A stretch of 64,000 nucleotides of DNA from Microbacterium trichothecenolyticum (GCF_030818955.1 NZ_JAUTBF010000001.1:2852001-2916000), one strand, 5' to 3'. Shown: positions 28,724-39,891, numbered from the stretch's first letter. Numbers and translations: made by a program. The notes: generated by a model from the sequence alone, not told the origin.

Positions 28724-28751
28724 GGTGCGGCGGCGCACGGGCAGGGCTCCC

Positions 28752-28768
28752 GGGGCGAAAAACGCCCC
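28752..28768. other. Small hairpin upstream of the glycosyltransferase gene
   Basis: GGGGCG and CGCCCC enclose AAAAA, making a six-base stem with a five-base loop. It follows the tandem repeat and precedes the glycosyltransferase promoter region. It could be a weak terminator for the exporter operon. Confidence 0.35.
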
Positions 28769-28839
28769 TCCGGTACAGTGGTCGGGCGCATGCACCTTCC
28801 GTGCGACCCGATCCGCCGCATAGATAGGCCTCACCACCC

Positions 28840-30108
28840 GTGACCACTTCTGCGACGCCCGCCGACCATCCCACGCCCGCCGACTCGTCCGACGCGGATG
28901 CCGTCCCCGAGCCGGTTCCCGGAGCCGACGTCCCGCCCGACCGTCCGCTGACCATCCTCATCGGCGCCGACACCTTCGCCCCGCACGTGAACGGCGCAGC
29001 CCGTTTCGCGGAGCGGCTCGCGGCCGGACTCGTCGCTCGCGGTCACGACGTGCACGTCTCCGCGCCCAGCGCCGGCCGCGGCAACGCCGGCACCGGAACC
29101 GAGGTCATCGAGGGGGAGCCGATGACGATGCATCGCCTCCCCGCCTACCGTTTCCTTCCCCACGACTGGCTCACCTTCGTCCTGCCGTGGAGGTCGAAGC
29201 ACTACGCCCGCCGCGTGCTCGACGACGTCAAGCCCGACGTGGTGCACATCCAGTCCCACATCGTCATCGGCCGCGGTCTCGCACGCGAGGCGCGCAAGCG
29301 CGGCATCCCGGTCGTGGCCACCAATCACGTGATGGCCGAGAACATCCTCGACTTCACCACGTTGCCCGACGCCCTCGACCGCGTCTTGGTCAAGCTCGCC
29401 TGGGCCGACGCCGCGCGCACCTTCGCGATGACGCGCGCCGTCACCACCCCCACGCGAAGGGCAGCCGACTTCCTCGAGTCGACGATCGACATCAGCGGCG
29501 TCATCCCCATCTCCTGCGGGATCGACCGGTCGAACTACTCGCCCGATCTCACGCCGCGCGACGCCAACCGCCTGCTCTTCGTCGGGCGTCTGACGACCGA
29601 GAAGCACATCGACGTGGTGCTCGCCGCCCTCGCCAAGCTCGACCCGGCGCTCGAGGTCAGCTTCGACATCGTCGGCGGTGGCGACCAGCGCGCGAAGCTC
29701 GAGGCGCTGGCGCAGCAGCTCGGTGTCGCGGAGCGCGTCACGTTCCACGGCCACGCGTCCGAGGACGACCTGCGCGCGCTGTACTCCCGCGCGAGCGTGT
29801 TCGTGATCGCCTCGATCGCCGAGTTGCAGTCGATCGCCACGATGGAGGCCATGGCATCCGGTCTGCCCATCGTCGCCGCCAACGCCGTCGCCCTCCCGCA
29901 CCTCGTGCACGACGGAGAGAACGGTTACCTCTTCACCCCCGGTGACGCCGACGAGGCCGCGGCGCGCCTGACCGACGTGCTCACCGCGTCCGCCGACGAG
30001 CGGCTCCGCATGCAGCAGGCGTCGCTCGACGCCGTGGCCGTGCACGACATCACCCGCACGCTCGACACGTTCGAGGCTCTGTACCGCGGTCGCCCCCTCC
30101 CGGAGTAA
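28840..30108 (+). CDS. GT4-family glycosyltransferase
   Basis: A 422-residue GT-B fold glycosyltransferase. A disordered acidic/proline-rich N-terminus of about 35 residues precedes TILIGADTFAPHVNGAARFA, the donor-independent glycine loop. The C-terminal half carries GRLTTEKHID near residue 246 and the EAMASGLPIVAANA segment near 337, which belongs to the E-x7-E-type sugar-nucleotide site. It probably transfers a sugar from a nucleotide- or GDP-sugar to a lipid or glycan at the membrane. The start is GTG at 28840, with TAGATA at 28821-28826 as a possible -10 box. It forms a tight pair with the next gene. Confidence 0.88.
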   Translation: MTTSATPADHPTPADSSDADAVPEPVPGADVPPDRPLTILIGADTFAPHVNGAARFAERLAAGLVARGHDVHVSAPSAGRGNAGTGTEVIEGEPMTMHRLPAYRFLPHDWLTFVLPWRSKHYARRVLDDVKPDVVHIQSHIVIGRGLAREARKRGIPVVATNHVMAENILDFTTLPDALDRVLVKLAWADAARTFAMTRAVTTPTRRAADFLESTIDISGVIPISCGIDRSNYSPDLTPRDANRLLFVGRLTTEKHIDVVLAALAKLDPALEVSFDIVGGGDQRAKLEALAQQLGVAERVTFHGHASEDDLRALYSRASVFVIASIAELQSIATMEAMASGLPIVAANAVALPHLVHDGENGYLFTPGDADEAAARLTDVLTASADERLRMQQASLDAVAVHDITRTLDTFEALYRGRPLPE

Positions 30109-30112
30109 CCGC

Positions 30113-31318
30113 GTGCACGTCGCGATGTTCGCCGACCAGCACCTCGAGTCACTGGGTGGGGCGCAGGTGTCGATGCGGCTGCAGAAGCGCTTCCTCGAGC
30201 GAGCGGGCCACATCGTCACGGTCGTGGCGCCCCGCATGCACCGCCCCGCGCCCGACGACACGGCGTACCTCGACTTGCCGTCGATCGCGATCACGCCCGA
30301 TCGCGAGTATGCGCTCACCTGGCCGGGCGCCCGCACCGACCGGTTTCTCGATGCCGAGATGGGAGCGCGCCTGCCCGTCGACGTCGTGCACGTACAGGCC
30401 GATTTCTGGGGCGCGTTCATCGGACACCGCTATGCCGTGCGTCACGGCCTGCCCGTGGTGCACACGATGCACAACCGCGTCGACGTCGGCATCGAAGCGA
30501 CGGCGCCGTTTCCCGGTCTCGTCCTGCGGGTGCTGAACGCCTGGGCGCGGCGGACGCTGCCCCGGGAGGCGGCCAGGCAGCAGTGCTCCGCGTCGAGCGG
30601 CGACGGCTGGGCCTACCTCCGCCGCCTCGCCGCGCTGTCGCGCGCCGTCACCGCCCCCTCCGGCCACTTCGCTCGCCGACTCGAGCGGCATGGTGTCGCC
30701 GACGCCGTCGACGTGATCTGGAACGGCATCGACGACGACGTGCTCGACGCCGCGCTCGCCGCGGGGCCTGCGGTGCGTCGGCCGGGCCGTCCGCGGTTCG
30801 TCTGGCTCGGGCGCATGAGCCCCGAGAAGCGGCTGCTGCCGTTCCTGGAGGCCGTCGCGGACGCGGGCATCGACGCCGAGATCGAGATCATCGGCGGCGG
30901 CGGTCAGCTGCGCGAGGCGCGGAGGCTGATCGAGCGCCGCGCGCCCGCGGCATCCGTCGTCTTCTCCGGTCGGTTGCCGTACGCCGAGACCCTGCGGCGC
31001 ATCGCCGACGCCGACGCCGTTGTCCAGACCTCGATCGGGTTCGAGACCCAAGGGATGACGGTCTTCGAGGCTGCGTCCCTGGGTACTCCCGCGGTGGTCA
31101 GCGATCCCGACATCGCCGCCGAGCTGGGTGCGGGCACGTGGGTGGTCGAAGATGCCACGGTCGCCGCCCTCGCCGCAGCGCTGCGCCGCGCGGCCACCGA
31201 TATCGCCAGCGGCTCGCCGGTCGTACCCGACCCCACCGTCGCGGAGCGCTTCCGCCAGTCGTCGCGGACGGCCGCGATGGTCGCGGTGTACCAGCGGGCG
31301 GTCACGGCGGGGCGCTGA
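30113..31318 (+). CDS. GT4-family glycosyltransferase (second of a pair)
   Basis: A 401-residue GT-B glycosyltransferase. The acceptor domain opens with MHVAMFADQHLESLGGAQVSM. The donor domain has GRMSPEKRL near residue 227 and QGMTVFEAASLGTPAVVSD near 310. The GTG start at 30113 lies four bases after the preceding TAA, so the two are co-expressed and likely act in sequence on the same glycolipid or envelope polysaccharide. The precise sugar and acceptor cannot be named. Confidence 0.88.
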   Translation: MHVAMFADQHLESLGGAQVSMRLQKRFLERAGHIVTVVAPRMHRPAPDDTAYLDLPSIAITPDREYALTWPGARTDRFLDAEMGARLPVDVVHVQADFWGAFIGHRYAVRHGLPVVHTMHNRVDVGIEATAPFPGLVLRVLNAWARRTLPREAARQQCSASSGDGWAYLRRLAALSRAVTAPSGHFARRLERHGVADAVDVIWNGIDDDVLDAALAAGPAVRRPGRPRFVWLGRMSPEKRLLPFLEAVADAGIDAEIEIIGGGGQLREARRLIERRAPAASVVFSGRLPYAETLRRIADADAVVQTSIGFETQGMTVFEAASLGTPAVVSDPDIAAELGAGTWVVEDATVAALAAALRRAATDIASGSPVVPDPTVAERFRQSSRTAAMVAVYQRAVTAGR

Positions 31319-31340
31319 GGCGTCGGGCCCGGCGATCCGG

Positions 31341-31598
31341 TCAGTCCGCCGCGATGATCCGCAGCGGGGCGGTGACCGGTGCTGCGGCGGGAGCTGCGGT
31401 GTGCAGGGTCGGCCGTGCCGCTTCGAGGGCGGGTGCCGCGCCGGGCGCCGCTCTGTGCGACCGGCTGGGACGGTCGGCCGCGGATGCGACCCGCGAGGGA
31501 TCGGTGGGGATGCTGCCGTAGCCGTCGGTGCGCACGAGCCACACGGTGGCGACGATTCCCGCGAGCGAGAGGATGCCGAGAGCGATGAGATATGCCAT
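31341..31598 (-). CDS. Small single-pass membrane protein, 85 residues
   Basis: An N-terminal membrane helix (about residues 2-22, LIALGILSLAGIVATVWLV) is followed by an Ala/Pro/Arg-rich tail. I do not recognise a family. The frame is supported by a leaderless-type start: TAGCGT lies seven bases before the ATG at 31598. It converges on the glycosyltransferase pair and is divergent from the GlxA-type regulator. Confidence 0.7.
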   Translation of the reverse strand: MAYLIALGILSLAGIVATVWLVRTDGYGSIPTDPSRVASAADRPSRSHRAAPGAAPALEAARPTLHTAAPAAAPVTAPLRIIAAD

Positions 31599-31684
31599 GG
31601 CAGATACGCTACGAGTAGAGGAAAAGTGTCACGAGTGGCATGATGGTCGGTAATCGTCAGATTTCTGCCACACCGGAGGTTCGC

Positions 31685-32692
31685 ATGCGCTCGGTCGCCG
31701 TTGTCATCCAGCCCGGGTTCGCGCCCTTCGAGTTCGGTCTCGCGTGCGAGGCGTTCGGCCTCGATCGCAGCGACGACGGCATCCCCAATTTCGACTTCCG
31801 CATCGTGTCGCCCGACCCCGGGGTCGTGCCGTCGAACATCGGGTTCTCGGTCAATGTCGAGCTCGGTCTCGACGCCGCCGAAGACGTCGACATCCTCATC
31901 CTCGCTCCCGTGCCGCGGACGACGTGGGATGCCATCGACCCCCGCGTGATCGACACGGTGCGTGCCGCCCACGTCCGCGGTGCGTGGTTGCTGAGCGTGT
32001 GCAGTGGAGCGTTCGTCATCGCGGCGGCGGGGGTTCTCGACGGCAAGCGTGCGACCACGCACTGGCGCTACGCCGACACCATGAGCCGCATGTATCCGCG
32101 CATCGATGTCGATCCCGATGTGCTGTACGTGCAGTCCGACAACATCATCACGAGCGCCGGCACGGCCGCGGGGCTCGACGCGTCGCTGCACCTGCTGCGC
32201 CAAGAGCTCGGCTCCGAGCTGACCAACCGCATCGCTCGGCGCATGGTCGTCTCCCCGCAGCGCGACGGGGGGCAGGCGCAGTTCATCGCCTCGCCTCTCC
32301 CGATCGACTCCTCGCTGTCGCTCGCCCCGGTGACGGAGTGGATGCTGCAGAACCTGGATGCCGAGCTCTCGGTCGAACGCCTCGCCGCACGCGCCCACAT
32401 GTCACCGCGCACCTTCGCCCGACGCTTCAAGGCCGACCTGGGTGCGACGCCCGCGGCCTGGCTCGCGCGCCAGCGCCTGCTGCACGCCCAGCGCCTGCTG
32501 GAGGAGACCGACCTGGGTCTCGACCGCATCGCGTCGGAGTGCGGCTTCGGATCGGCGGCGGTCCTGCGCCAGAACTTCGCCCGCACGATGGGGCTGACCC
32601 CGACCGCGTACCGCGCCCGGTTCTCGTGCGCGGGTTCGAGCGAATCGGCACCGCTCGCCCTGCCGCTCGCGTCCGAACCGGTTCCCGCCTGA
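31685..32692 (+). CDS. GlxA-type transcriptional regulator (DJ-1/PfpI domain plus AraC HTH)
   Basis: A 335-residue regulator. The N-terminal class-I glutamine-amidotransferase-like domain (residues 1-185) keeps the nucleophile-elbow cysteine in LLSVCSGAF near residue 106. The C-terminal AraC/XylS double helix-turn-helix (about 215-315) includes MSPRTFARRFKADLG and CGFGSAAVLRQNFARTMG. The ATG at 31685 follows CGGAGG; an ATG at 31640 is too far from any ribosome-binding site. The target genes and ligand are unknown. It stands alone, divergent from a small membrane protein gene. Confidence 0.9.
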   Translation: MRSVAVVIQPGFAPFEFGLACEAFGLDRSDDGIPNFDFRIVSPDPGVVPSNIGFSVNVELGLDAAEDVDILILAPVPRTTWDAIDPRVIDTVRAAHVRGAWLLSVCSGAFVIAAAGVLDGKRATTHWRYADTMSRMYPRIDVDPDVLYVQSDNIITSAGTAAGLDASLHLLRQELGSELTNRIARRMVVSPQRDGGQAQFIASPLPIDSSLSLAPVTEWMLQNLDAELSVERLAARAHMSPRTFARRFKADLGATPAAWLARQRLLHAQRLLEETDLGLDRIASECGFGSAAVLRQNFARTMGLTPTAYRARFSCAGSSESAPLALPLASEPVPA

Positions 32693-32862
32693 GCGTCACC
32701 GTCCCGCCTACCCGGCGCCGCATACGGGCCGCGGCGCCGACATCGCACGTGCGTGTCGGGGTAGCGCGTTGTCTCCGCGCAGAGGGTGCCATGTCATGGG
32801 GTGCGTGTGATGTGGGCGGTGGGACCGTCTGCCGGGGCATCGCCGAACGGTGCGCTTCCCCA

Positions 32863-32891
32863 TTGCCGCGGTGGAGCCCGCCTGCTAAACT
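32863..32891 (+). promoter_or_regulatory. clpB promoter
   Basis: TTGCCG at 32863-32868 and TAAACT at 32886-32891 are separated by 17 bases, with TGC ahead of the -10 as an extended element. The HspR site begins at the last two bases of the -10 box. Confidence 0.7.
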
Positions 32892-32910
32892 TGAGTCAAC
32901 GCCGCTCAAG
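32890..32910. promoter_or_regulatory. HAIR element (HspR-binding site)
   Basis: CTTGAGT, seven bases, then GCTCAAG matches the HspR inverted repeat CTTGAGT-N7-ACTCAAG at 13 of 14 arm positions. It overlaps the -10 box, so HspR bound here would block clpB transcription until heat shock. Confidence 0.85.
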
Positions 32911-32944
32911 TTTTGAAGCGGCGAGCAGACTTCCAGGAGACACC

Positions 32945-35140
32945 ATGAACGCCACGCAACAGCCGGGACAGGAGGACGCGCGGAGCGCCCTCGAGCAGTT
33001 CGGCATCAACCTCACCGACCGGGCCCGCCAGGGCAAGCTCGACCCCGTGATCGGGCGCGACGGCGAGATCCGCCGCGTCAGCCAGGTGCTCACCCGGCGC
33101 ACCAAGAACAACCCCGTGCTCATCGGCGAGCCCGGCGTCGGTAAGACCGCCGTCGTCGAGGGCCTCGCCCAGCGCATCGTCGCGGGCGACGTCGCCGAGA
33201 GCCTCAAGAACAAAGAACTCGTGTCGCTCGACATCTCGGCGCTGGTCGCCGGGGCCATGTATCGCGGACAGTTCGAGGAGCGCCTCAAGAGCGTCCTCAA
33301 AGAGATCACCGAGTCCGACGGGCGCATCATCACGTTCATCGACGAGCTGCACGTGCTCATGGGCGCGGGCGGCGGCGAGGGCTCGGTCGCGGCCTCCAAC
33401 ATGCTCAAGCCCATGCTCGCCCGCGGCGAGTTGCGTCTGATCGGCGCGACCACACTGGACGAGTACCGCGAGTTCATCGAGAAGGATGCCGCTCTCGAGC
33501 GCCGCTTCCAGCAGGTCTACGTCGGAGAGCCCACGGTCGAGGACACCGTGGCGATCCTGCGCGGCCTGAAGGAGCGGTACGAGGCGCACCACAAGGTCGC
33601 CATCGCCGACGCGGCGCTGGTGGCTGCGGCATCCCTGTCGAACCGGTACATCCCGTCGCGCCAGCTGCCCGACAAGGCCATCGACCTGATCGACGAGGCC
33701 GCGTCGCGCCTGCGCATGGAGATCGACTCCGCCCCGCTCGAGATCGACGAGCTGCGGCGGCACGTCGACCGACTCAAGCTCGAAGAGCTCGCGCTGAAGA
33801 AGGAGAAGGACGCCGCGTCCAAGGAGCGGCTCGCGACCCTGCGCGAGACGCTCGCCGCCGAACAGGCCAAGCTCGACGAGCTGCAGGCCCGGTGGGAGCA
33901 GGAGCGCGCGTCGCTCAACCGCGTCGGCGAGCTCAAGACCCGGTTGGATGCCGCTCGCGTCGACGCCGAACGCGCGCAGCGCGAGGGCAACCTCGAGCGC
34001 GCCTCGCGTCTGCTCTACGCCGAGATCCCGGCCCTCGAGCGCGAGCTGATGGTCGCCGAGCGCGAGGAGCCCGCGGGTGATCGCATGGTGAACGACCAGG
34101 TGACCGACGAGGACATCGCCGCGGTGATCGCCGCGTGGACCGGCATCCCGGTGGGGCGCCTGCTGCAGGGCGAGACCGAGAAGCTGCTGCACCTCGAACG
34201 CGAGCTCGGCAAGCGCCTGATCGGACAGAAAGATGCCGTGAAGGCGGTGTCGGATGCCGTCCGCCGCTCGCGCGCGGGCATCAGCGACCCGCACCGCCCG
34301 GTCGGTTCGTTCCTCTTCCTCGGTCCGACCGGCGTGGGTAAGACGGAGCTGGCGAAGTCGCTCGCGGACTTCCTCTTCGACGACGAGCACGCCATGGTGC
34401 GCATCGACATGTCGGAGTACGGCGAGAAGCACTCCGTCTCGCGCCTGGTCGGTGCCCCTCCGGGGTACGTCGGGTACGAGGCGGGCGGCCAGCTCACCGA
34501 GGCCGTGCGCCGGCGCCCCTACAGCGTCGTCCTGCTCGACGAGGTCGAGAAGGCGCACCCCGAGGTGTTCGACGTGCTGCTGCAGGTCATGGACGACGGT
34601 CGCCTGACCGACGGCCAGGGCCGGACGGTCGACTTCACCAACGTCATCCTGATCCTGACGTCCAACCTCGGCTCGCCGATCCTCATCGATCCCACCCTGT
34701 CGATGGATGCCAAGCGCGAGCAGGTGCAGGCGCTCGTGCGGCAGGCCTTCAAGCCCGAGTTCGTGAACCGTCTCGACGACATCGTGATCTTCCAGGCCCT
34801 CAGCCAGGACGACCTCGCCCAGATCGTCGAGCTCGCTGTCGACGCTCTGCACAAGCGGCTCCGCGAGCGCCGGCTGACCCTCGCGGTCACCCCCGACGCC
34901 CGCTCGTGGCTCGCCGAGCGCGGCTACGACCCGGTGTACGGCGCCCGGCCGCTGCGTCGCCTGATCCAGTCCGAGATCCAGGACCGTCTCGCGATGGCGA
35001 TCCTCGCCGGAACGGTGCGCGACGGTGACGTCGTGCGGGTCGACGTGGCGAGCGACGGCGACTCGCTCATGCTCGTGAGCACGGGACCGGCCGCTGAGGA
35101 GTCCGACGACGATGTGATCGAGGCCGAGATCGTCGAGTAA
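32945..35140 (+). CDS. clpB: ClpB-type AAA+ disaggregase without the N-domain
   Basis: A 731-residue AAA+ chaperone that works with DnaK to extract proteins from aggregates. The first AAA+ module starts almost at once ([16 protein letters not shown] near residue 36, Walker A GEPGVGKT near 60). A coiled-coil middle domain follows at about 270-400 (rich in Lys/Glu heptads). The second module has GPTGVGKTE near 460. ClpB is usually about 860 residues; here the N-terminal substrate-collecting domain is absent, as in the short ClpB isoform. The ATG at 32945 follows CCAGGAG. Control by HspR is indicated by the HAIR element upstream. A strong terminator follows. Confidence 0.93.
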   Translation: MNATQQPGQEDARSALEQFGINLTDRARQGKLDPVIGRDGEIRRVSQVLTRRTKNNPVLIGEPGVGKTAVVEGLAQRIVAGDVAESLKNKELVSLDISALVAGAMYRGQFEERLKSVLKEITESDGRIITFIDELHVLMGAGGGEGSVAASNMLKPMLARGELRLIGATTLDEYREFIEKDAALERRFQQVYVGEPTVEDTVAILRGLKERYEAHHKVAIADAALVAAASLSNRYIPSRQLPDKAIDLIDEAASRLRMEIDSAPLEIDELRRHVDRLKLEELALKKEKDAASKERLATLRETLAAEQAKLDELQARWEQERASLNRVGELKTRLDAARVDAERAQREGNLERASRLLYAEIPALERELMVAEREEPAGDRMVNDQVTDEDIAAVIAAWTGIPVGRLLQGETEKLLHLERELGKRLIGQKDAVKAVSDAVRRSRAGISDPHRPVGSFLFLGPTGVGKTELAKSLADFLFDDEHAMVRIDMSEYGEKHSVSRLVGAPPGYVGYEAGGQLTEAVRRRPYSVVLLDEVEKAHPEVFDVLLQVMDDGRLTDGQGRTVDFTNVILILTSNLGSPILIDPTLSMDAKREQVQALVRQAFKPEFVNRLDDIVIFQALSQDDLAQIVELAVDALHKRLRERRLTLAVTPDARSWLAERGYDPVYGARPLRRLIQSEIQDRLAMAILAGTVRDGDVVRVDVASDGDSLMLVSTGPAAEESDDDVIEAEIVE

Positions 35141-35150
35141 GCGGAACCAG

Positions 35151-35189
35151 AAGGGGGGATGCCACGCGGTGCGCGCGGCATCCCCCCTT
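35151..35189 (+). terminator. Rho-independent terminator of clpB
   Basis: Arms GGGGGGATGCC (35153-35163) and GGCATCCCCCC (35177-35187) pair perfectly over 11 bases, extended by AA/TT, with a 13-base loop and a short T run. The stem is built from the heptamer GGATGCC and its complement. Confidence 0.85.
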
Positions 35190-35243
35190 TCGTGTGTGTG
35201 GCGGGAGGGCGGTGGGCCGGGGCGGTGGGCCGGGGCGGCCGTC

Positions 35244-35313
35244 GCGCATAAACGCCGTTCACGCGCATAAACGCGGTGTCCTCGCGTTTATGCGCGCGGA
35301 TCGTGTTTATGTG
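35244..35313. repeat. Nested-palindrome element, copy 1
   Basis: Four boxes based on GCATAAACGC: two forward, then two inverted. The inner pair (CGCGCATAAACGCG and its complement) is perfect around the loop GTGTCCT. The outer pair is degenerate on the right side. It shares the spacer GTTCAC and the loop with copy 2. Confidence 0.75.
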
Positions 35314-35367
35314 GCGGCTTGGCGGTGCGGAGCCCGGCGGCCCGGCCGCGCTGCGGTTGCCCCGCGG

Positions 35368-35423
35368 TTCGGTGGGCCCCGGGTTCGGTGGGCCCCGGGT
35401 CCGGTGGGCCCCGGGTCCGGTGG
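35368..35423. repeat. Tandem repeat of a 16-base unit
   Basis: Three full units of TTCGGTGGGCCCCGGG (the third begins TC) and a partial fourth, in the stretch between the two nested-palindrome copies. Each unit has a GGGCCC palindrome at its centre. Confidence 0.7.
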
Positions 35424-35547
35424 CGCCACCGGATCCGGCGGCCCCGCCCCTCGGTGGCCCCGCGCTGCGGTGGCGCCCGGGTCCGGTGGTCCGGCGGTCC
35501 CGCAATGCCGCGGCACGCGGGCCGGTGTCGCCCGCCGGCGGCCCGCT

Positions 35548-35624
35548 GTGACGCATAAACGCTGTTCACACGCATAAACGCGGTGTCCTCGCGTTTATGC
35601 GCGCCGATCGCGTTTATGCGTCAC
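35548..35624. repeat. Nested-palindrome element, copy 2
   Basis: Outer arms of 15 bases (35548-35562 and 35610-35624, GTGACGCATAAACGC and its complement) and inner arms of 12 bases (CGCATAAACGCG, 35571-35582 and 35590-35601) are both perfect, with a seven-base loop. The whole can form a cruciform of about 77 bases. Confidence 0.8.
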
Positions 35625-35641
35625 GGCGGCGACGCGGCGAA

Positions 35642-35738
35642 GCCGCAACGCGGCAACGCGGCGTCACGGCGGCGGCAGCGCCGCAACGCGGCAACGCGGC
35701 AACGCGGCAGCGCAGCGGCGACAACGCAGCGCCGCGGC
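35642..35738. repeat. Short direct repeats, CAACGCGG motif
   Basis: About ten imperfect copies of a GCAACGCGG-like unit are spread over 97 bases, partly in tandem with a nine-base period. They are simple-sequence in character, with no associated gene. Confidence 0.6.
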
Positions 35739-35785
35739 CTGCGCGTGTTGGCATCCAGACGGCGTCTCTCGGGGGATGCCGCGGC

Positions 35786-36370
35786 TTACTCGTCGACGAG
35801 CAGCGACTCCGCGACCGTGCGGCGCTCGCGCGGCGCGAGCTCGCGCTGACGCAGGCCCTCTTCGGCGGCCTCGACGTCGCCGAGCGTGCCGACGGCGATG
35901 ACCGTCACGGGCACGAAGCGGGGCTCGATGTCGAAGGCGGCGCGCAGGTCGTCGGCGACGAAGCCGCCCATCTGGTGCGTCGCGAGTCCGCCGGCGTGCG
36001 CCTGCACGGTGAAGTGCGCGGCGGCCTGGCCGGTGTCGTACAGCGCCCAGGTGCGGGCCTCGCCGTCTTCGGTCTCGCTCTCGGCGAGCACGACGACCAG
36101 CGCACCGGCGTTCGGAGCCCAGGCCTGGTTGAAGCCCATGAGCGACGAGACGACGCGGTCGAACGTCTCGGTACCGCGGCGGGCGACGATGAATCGCCAC
36201 GGCTGGTAGTTCATGCCCGAGGGTGCCCAGCGGGCTGCCTCGAGGGCCGAGCGCAGGGCCGCTTCGTCGATGGGGGTCTCGGGGTCGAAGACGCGGGTGC
36301 TCCAGCGCTCGGCGAGCACGTCGAGGATGGGCGCGTCGGTGCGTGCGGTGCGGTCGATAACGACAGACAT
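35786..36370 (-). CDS. Nitroreductase-family FMN oxidoreductase
   Basis: A 194-residue cytosolic flavoprotein that reduces nitro, quinone or enone compounds with NAD(P)H. RWSTRVFDPETPID near residue 22 supplies the FMN-phosphate arginines, ARWAPSGMNYQPWRFIV near 45 is the classic FMN-binding segment, and HQMGGF near 135 is typical of the family's later part. The ATG at 36370 has CAGGAG in front of it. It is a single gene with its own 192-base upstream region, and its natural substrate is unknown. Confidence 0.88.
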   Translation of the reverse strand: MSVVIDRTARTDAPILDVLAERWSTRVFDPETPIDEAALRSALEAARWAPSGMNYQPWRFIVARRGTETFDRVVSSLMGFNQAWAPNAGALVVVLAESETEDGEARTWALYDTGQAAAHFTVQAHAGGLATHQMGGFVADDLRAAFDIEPRFVPVTVIAVGTLGDVEAAEEGLRQRELAPRERRTVAESLLVDE

Positions 36371-36562
36371 GGGTACTCCTGAGAACGGGGACTGATTCGG
36401 GACGCCGTTGACCCGAACCAGTGAACGCCACGGCTGCGCCGTCTGTTCCCGTGTGACAGAGGATTTCCTTCGCCGAGCGTCGCCCGCGCAGCGCCCGGGG
36501 CGCGTGACACCCGCACGCACGCCACGAGATTCAGGATGCCGAGCCCGCGGTGCCGCGCGAGC

Positions 36563-37924
36563 TCACACGTTCCAGGACGCCGGTCCCGTGCTGCCGGCGG
36601 GGTACTCGTCGAGCGGCACCTTGTTCTGGCGCCACGCGTCGATCACCGGCTGCACGATCCGCCAGCACTGCTCCGCCGCGTCGCCGCGGACGGCCAGCAT
36701 CGCGTCACCGTCGAGGATGCCCGACAGTACTTCGCCGTAGGCCTTCAGAGCGCCCGCGCCCAGGTCGGCCGCCAGCGTCACCCGCTCGAGCTCGAGGGGA
36801 TCGTCGGCGCCGTTGACGTTGAGCTCGAGGCTCATCGTGTCGGGGCCGAGCGAGAAGACGAGCTTGGACGGGTCGCTCTCGCCCACGAAGCCGCCGGGCA
36901 GGTGTCGCACGGGCTTGAAGGTGACCGTGACGGCCGGGTCTCCGGCATCCAGAGCCTTGCCGGAGCGCAGGGTGATGGGAACGCCCTGCCAGCGTGCGGT
37001 GCGCACCTCCACCGTCATCTCGGCGAGCGTCTCGGTGTCGCGCGAGGGGTCGACGCCGGGCTCGTCGACGTACGACACGAAGTGGCGCTCGCCGACGTCG
37101 CCGGCGGTGTAGCGGGCGCGACGGGAGTTGTTCACCGGGTCGTCGTCGAGCACGTGGGTGGCGCGCAGCACGGCCGAGGTGGCGTCGCGCAGGTCGAGCT
37201 GATCGAGGCTGGACGGCGGCTCCATCGTGACGAACGCCATCACCTGCAACAGGTGGCTCTGGATCATGTCGACCAGGGCGCCGGCGGTGTCGTAGTACCC
37301 CGCGCGGCCCTCCAGGCCCAGCTTCTCGGGGAAGTCCACGGTGATGGTGGCGATGTCGTCGGCCGACCACACGCTCTCGATGAGGCGGTTGGCGAAGCGC
37401 ACGCCGAGCAGGTTCAGCACGGTGGAGCGGCCGAGGAAGTGGTCGATACGGAAGACCTGCTCCTCGGGGACGAGGGTGGCCAGCTGCTGGTTGAGTTTGT
37501 GCGCGCTGGCCTCGTCGGTGCCGAAGGGCTTCTCGAGCGCGAGGATGGTGCCGGCGGGGATCTTCACGTCGGAGAGGGCGACGCAGGCCTTCTCGGTGAC
37601 CGCCGGGGGAACGGCGAAGTACAGCGCGGGGCGTCCCTCGGCATCGTCGAGGAGTGTTTGCAGATCGGCTGCCTTGGTGATGTCGGCCTGGGAGTAGGTC
37701 GTCGCCGAGACCGCGTCGAAGGCGGACTCGGCATCCATCGACTGGAACGCCGTGTGCACGACCTCGCGCCAGTGCTCGTCCGTCCAGTCCTCCATGCCCG
37801 CGCCGTGCAGGCGGATCGACCGCCGCGGCTCGCGCGCCAGCAACTGGCCGAGGGCCGGGAGGAGCAGTCGAGAGGTGAGGTCGCCCGAGGCGCCCAGGAT
37901 GATCAGGGTCGTGTCCGCCGCCAT
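36563..37924 (-). CDS. Glucose-6-phosphate dehydrogenase-like protein
   Basis: A 453-residue protein of the Zwf family, which oxidises glucose-6-phosphate to the lactone with NADP+. The nucleotide motif GASGDLTSRL is at residues 10-19. EKPFG (near 134) and FRIDHFLGR (near 162; the usual motif is RIDHYLGK) carry the catalytic residues. It is about 50 residues shorter than typical Zwf and has no opcA partner here, so it is probably a second, divergent isozyme. The ATG at 37924 is chosen because TACGCT lies seven bases upstream, a leaderless arrangement. It is divergent from the GH15 gene. Confidence 0.85.
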   Translation of the reverse strand: MAADTTLIILGASGDLTSRLLLPALGQLLAREPRRSIRLHGAGMEDWTDEHWREVVHTAFQSMDAESAFDAVSATTYSQADITKAADLQTLLDDAEGRPALYFAVPPAVTEKACVALSDVKIPAGTILALEKPFGTDEASAHKLNQQLATLVPEEQVFRIDHFLGRSTVLNLLGVRFANRLIESVWSADDIATITVDFPEKLGLEGRAGYYDTAGALVDMIQSHLLQVMAFVTMEPPSSLDQLDLRDATSAVLRATHVLDDDPVNNSRRARYTAGDVGERHFVSYVDEPGVDPSRDTETLAEMTVEVRTARWQGVPITLRSGKALDAGDPAVTVTFKPVRHLPGGFVGESDPSKLVFSLGPDTMSLELNVNGADDPLELERVTLAADLGAGALKAYGEVLSGILDGDAMLAVRGDAAEQCWRIVQPVIDAWRQNKVPLDEYPAGSTGPASWNV

Positions 37925-38037
37925 GCCGCTCAGCGTAGCGACACCCACCGACCTCGCCGCACCCTTGCGGATGACGAAGGGATGCCCCATAGCGAGTGCA
38001 TAGGCGCGACGTCGGCCTTTGCTGCCACAATCCCAGG

Positions 38038-39825
<1,788 letters not shown>

Positions 39826-39833
39826 CGGTGAGA

Positions 39834-39869
39834 GGGGGATGGACGCCGAAGCCCTGGCATCCATCCCCC
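39834..39869. terminator. Bidirectional terminator between GH15 and ABC-2 genes
   Basis: Fourteen-base arms (39834-39847 and 39856-39869) pair with one mismatch around an eight-base loop. The right arm reads GGCATCCATCCCCC. It lies between converging genes. Confidence 0.75.
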
Positions 39870-39891
39870 GACACGACCGGGCACGAACCGG

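Larger units (their letters stand above)
35190..35785. other. Repeat-rich non-coding island, 596 bases
   Basis: No gene-like reading frame is visible here: open frames exist on both strands, but they are short, lack ribosome-binding sites and encode only Arg/Pro/Gly-rich strings. The stretch holds two copies of a nested-palindrome element (35244-35313 and 35548-35624), a 16-base tandem repeat between them, and an AACGCGGC-rich tract after the second copy. It separates the clpB terminator from the end of the nitroreductase gene. Confidence 0.75.

Noticed and set aside
35244..35624. CRISPR array
   Set aside because: There are only two copies, internally palindromic and about 300 bases apart, with no regular spacers and no cas genes.
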